DNA of 64,000 nucleotides from Pyrus communis (taxonomy: Eukaryota; Streptophyta; Magnoliopsida; Rosales; Rosaceae). The stretch spans positions 15,015,428 through 15,079,427 of the forward strand of contig NC_084803.1 in assembly GCF_963583255.1 (NCBI RefSeq), read 5' to 3'. This document shows, piece after piece, positions 61,801 to 64,000 of this stretch. A program made the translations under genes and the position numbers. Under the pieces are notes generated by a model that was given only the letters and a program-made list of their open reading frames with translations, had not been told where the DNA came from and searched no databases. Position 1 is the first letter of the stretch. Each line of letters begins with the position of its first letter.

Positions 61801-63996
61801 CTGCTGGAAATGCATAAACAATTCACATAGATGCACACCACAAATCAGTGGACCTTTTACTTCCTACTGCACTGAACAGATGCAACATCCATTCAACCAT
61901 CCTATTTCAGCATTACCTATTGAAATGAAGGGTAGTTGGTCCACTACTCAAACTTTTACGATCAAGCAAACATAATTTTTTTTTTTAAATAGCCAAATCA
62001 TTAGTTCGCCTCATAGGTGGTACAGTACTAACATCACCATCTATTATTCGTATATCTGCAAGTGTATGCTAACTGTAAATTACAGAGCATGGCAATAAAT
62101 AAACGACTGAAAAAGCAGAAAGATTTGAATACCATTTCGCCTAGTGCATCTCCTAGCAATCAGAGTAACATCAATAATATCTTTGCCAATGGCTGCTTGA
62201 AAGTGATGAAAGCGTGATGATCAATTAAGGAGAACCTCTCAATGACAAAACACTTTATAAATCCAACACCAACACACACAAATGAAACTAAACAATACAC
62301 AAGTACGAAATGTATGCATGTGTGCAGGCATGCAAGCACACATGAGAAACGGCAATAAACTGAAAGGAAGAACGAATTAAGGATATTCCCTTGAACAATA
62401 GGAAGTAGGTATGGATCCAGCTGCAATCAAAGACCATATAAATGCTCAGAAGTTAGTAAATGGGAATTAAGTTCATCAGAAAATGGAAAAGATAAAACTA
62501 AAAAGTTAGCAAAGACCCAACCTTGTTATCTATCATCCCTTCCATCATATAATTGTTCCAAAGAAATCTAGGCTCTGCCTGTGGAAAAGCATTTGAAGAC
62601 ATGAGATTGAAACCATGAACATAAAAACATAAAACATGGATATTTGAATTTATCATAACTTTGGGAACAAGCAAATATAGTAAACAATTTTAGTCTTCAA
62701 TTGTCAAGCCACTTCAAATTAAAACAATAATAAAAGTAAGTTACTGCAAAGTCAGGGAATACCTGTCTCCAAAGTGGAAGCAATTTAGATTCATCGCCCA
62801 AATCATGCAATCGCTGTGTGCTGCAATTACACAAATTTTTTATAATTATGAATAGCACAAGTTTGCCTCAAATATTAAATGAAACCTTCTTCTTCTTGTT
62901 TCTCATGGGGACTTGGGTAGGGGGACAAATGAATACAGATAACACTTCACCTCAGTGTTAAATTGGTCTCATATGAGAAATAAAGACCAGGAGTCTTCTC
63001 TGCTATATTTAGCAGCCCAGAAAACTCAGCCTCCATCTTTTTCTGCCAAAAAGGTACAACAATATAGAATTTACGTCAGTAGCCACTCCTCGATTAAGGA
63101 AAAGAGGAAAAGAAAAAGAGTCAATAAGCAATCATATAAGGGAGACCAAAGAAGGGGTGAAGGGTAGGGCAACAAAGGATTCACCTGTTCTGCAGGGGAA
63201 TTCTTCAAAGAATGGTCACAGGAAAAAACCTTCAAGGACGAAACTTTAAAGATGGAATGACCCAAGTAAGAACCGACCTGTTCACGGTCGGTTATAACCA
63301 TCAAATATGACCCTGAAACATAATGAATTAATAACATCAACAAATTGGAAAAGCTGCCAGTGCCAGAAAGAATTCTATAATTTCTCACATAATTAAACCG
63401 TATTAGAGTGTAGTATTATCCTACAACGCTTCTTTTTATGCTAGATTTTGCAATTATACCAGAACTGGTAAATCTACGGCCTAGCATCAGCTTTCACATT
63501 ATGAAATGCATTAATTTGTGTATGCTGTGAAATGCAATAAGAGTCAGGACATGGATCTCAGATTGGGGCGTATTAAGCATCACAAAATCCAATATTCCTA
63601 ATCACAAAGATATGAAACGGGAAAATTTTATTGGTTTGAATAAGGCAATGTTACCTGCCAAAAGCTTCAGCATCCCAACCACACCAAAAATAGTTCGAAT
63701 CTTAGGAACCCTAACAGAGCTGGAATCTGGAAGCTTTTCTGCAAAACCGGAAGCCACAAATACACAAACAGTCAAATGTCAGTAAAATCTGTAGCATTTA
63801 ACCCAGAACTGAATTCAAGATTGTTACTTTTACACACAGAAAACCTACCAATGAGCTGCATAGAGCCATCCACCCTACTGATTGCCAAAGAGGAACCCTG
63901 AGAGCCATCAGTGGGCTCGATCACATACTGATCCGGAAACTCCCACAGCCTCATTCGTGTGTACAGCTTCTGCCCAGAGTCCGCCTTCTCCATCAT
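58869..63996 (-). CDS. SAC-domain phosphoinositide phosphatase (SAC6/7/8 clade)
   Basis: Twenty coding exons, all in phase, give 596 residues. From the start: 63849-63996, 63655-63738, 63185-63312, 62951-63042, 62763-62820, 62522-62578, 62387-62420, 62133-62213, 61564-61670, 61353-61439, 61187-61264, 60872-60942, 60681-60779, 60376-60475, 60112-60220, 59903-59975, 59589-59682, 59355-59447, 59183-59249 and 58869-58999. The protein removes phosphates from phosphoinositides such as PI4P. The CX5R catalytic motif is at C397-R403 (NCIDCLDRTN). Two hydrophobic helices near the C terminus (SFPLALFFVLTGFFFATLSL and LFFSVIWAGLSIALAAFV) anchor it in the ER or secretory membranes, as in the RHD4 group. 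The N terminus (MRLWEFPDQYVIEPTDGS) fits that clade. The start is the first of two adjacent Met codons. Intron 7 is AT-AC. Confidence 0.93.
62214..62386 (-). other. U12-type AT-AC intron in the SAC phosphatase gene
   Basis: On the coding strand the intron begins ATATCCTTAA, matching the strict U12 donor consensus ATATCCTT. It has the branch-site word TCCTTAAT about a dozen bases before the end and terminates CAC. Only this junction restores the family reading (GIVQG|S then FHHFQAAIGKD, codon split as A|GC). Length is 173 bases. All other introns of the gene that I traced are GT-AG. Confidence 0.85.
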
Positions 63997-64000
63997 ATTA

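Noticed and set aside
1..64000. tRNA genes, rRNA, CRISPR arrays
   Set aside because: B-box-like words such as GTTCGAAT occur only in SINE-like or random context without a cloverleaf; no regular repeat-spacer array and no rRNA wording seen.

Overview
The window is plant nuclear DNA. Its genes have many GT-AG introns, its intergenic DNA is AT-rich, and it holds plant-only families: PGG-domain ankyrin proteins, RWP-RK, RLCK-VII kinase, dirigent, and Tat-type LTR retrotransposon DNA. A SINE whose body resembles SINEs I associate with apple and pear makes Rosaceae likely, but that assignment is an inference.

Left part (about 0.9-29.2 kb): a tandem cluster of four ITN1/ACD6-like ankyrin-PGG membrane protein genes, all on the minus strand. 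ANK1 (3147-5444), ANK3 (18162-20939) and ANK4 (26707-29191) have open three-exon frames of 659, 664 and 619 residues. ANK2 (11570-13073) is dead: it has frame-breaking single-base deletions and lost nearly all of exon 1 where a truncated Tat-like retrotransposon fragment (about 13074-16760) begins. ANK1 and ANK2 each lie 3'-to-3' with a copy of a GET1/WRB-like gene, so the duplication unit was GET1 plus ANK. The two GET1 copies have decayed differently: one lost an exon 4 donor, the other lost exons 1, 2 and 7 and an acceptor. Between the genes are TIR elements with recognisable target-site duplications (PIF/Harbinger-like, hAT-like, Mutator-like), including one element nested inside another.

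Middle (29.2-35.6 kb): no gene recognised; solo-LTR-like and MITE-like DNA, plus two stretches resembling each other or the flank of an ANK copy, which may mark a lost cluster member.

Right part (35.6-64 kb): ordinary single genes. These are a two-RRM hnRNP H/F-like RNA-binding protein (35808-37315), Rab escort protein (38701-42265, nine coding exons), an RKD-type RWP-RK transcription factor (43890-46818, five exons), an RLCK-VII kinase with an acylation-type N terminus (52251-54510, six exons), a cis-prenyltransferase with a broken or spliced frame (56337-57343), a dirigent protein (57952-58503) and a 20-exon SAC-domain phosphoinositide phosphatase (58869-63996, minus strand). One SAC intron (62214-62386) has the full signature of a U12-type AT-AC intron.

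I found no operons, CRISPR arrays, rRNA or convincing tRNA genes. No wholly new system was evident. The most informative signals are the GET1-ANK segmental duplication with complementary splice-site decay, the AT-AC intron, the ANK2/retrotransposon chimera and the break in the prenyltransferase.
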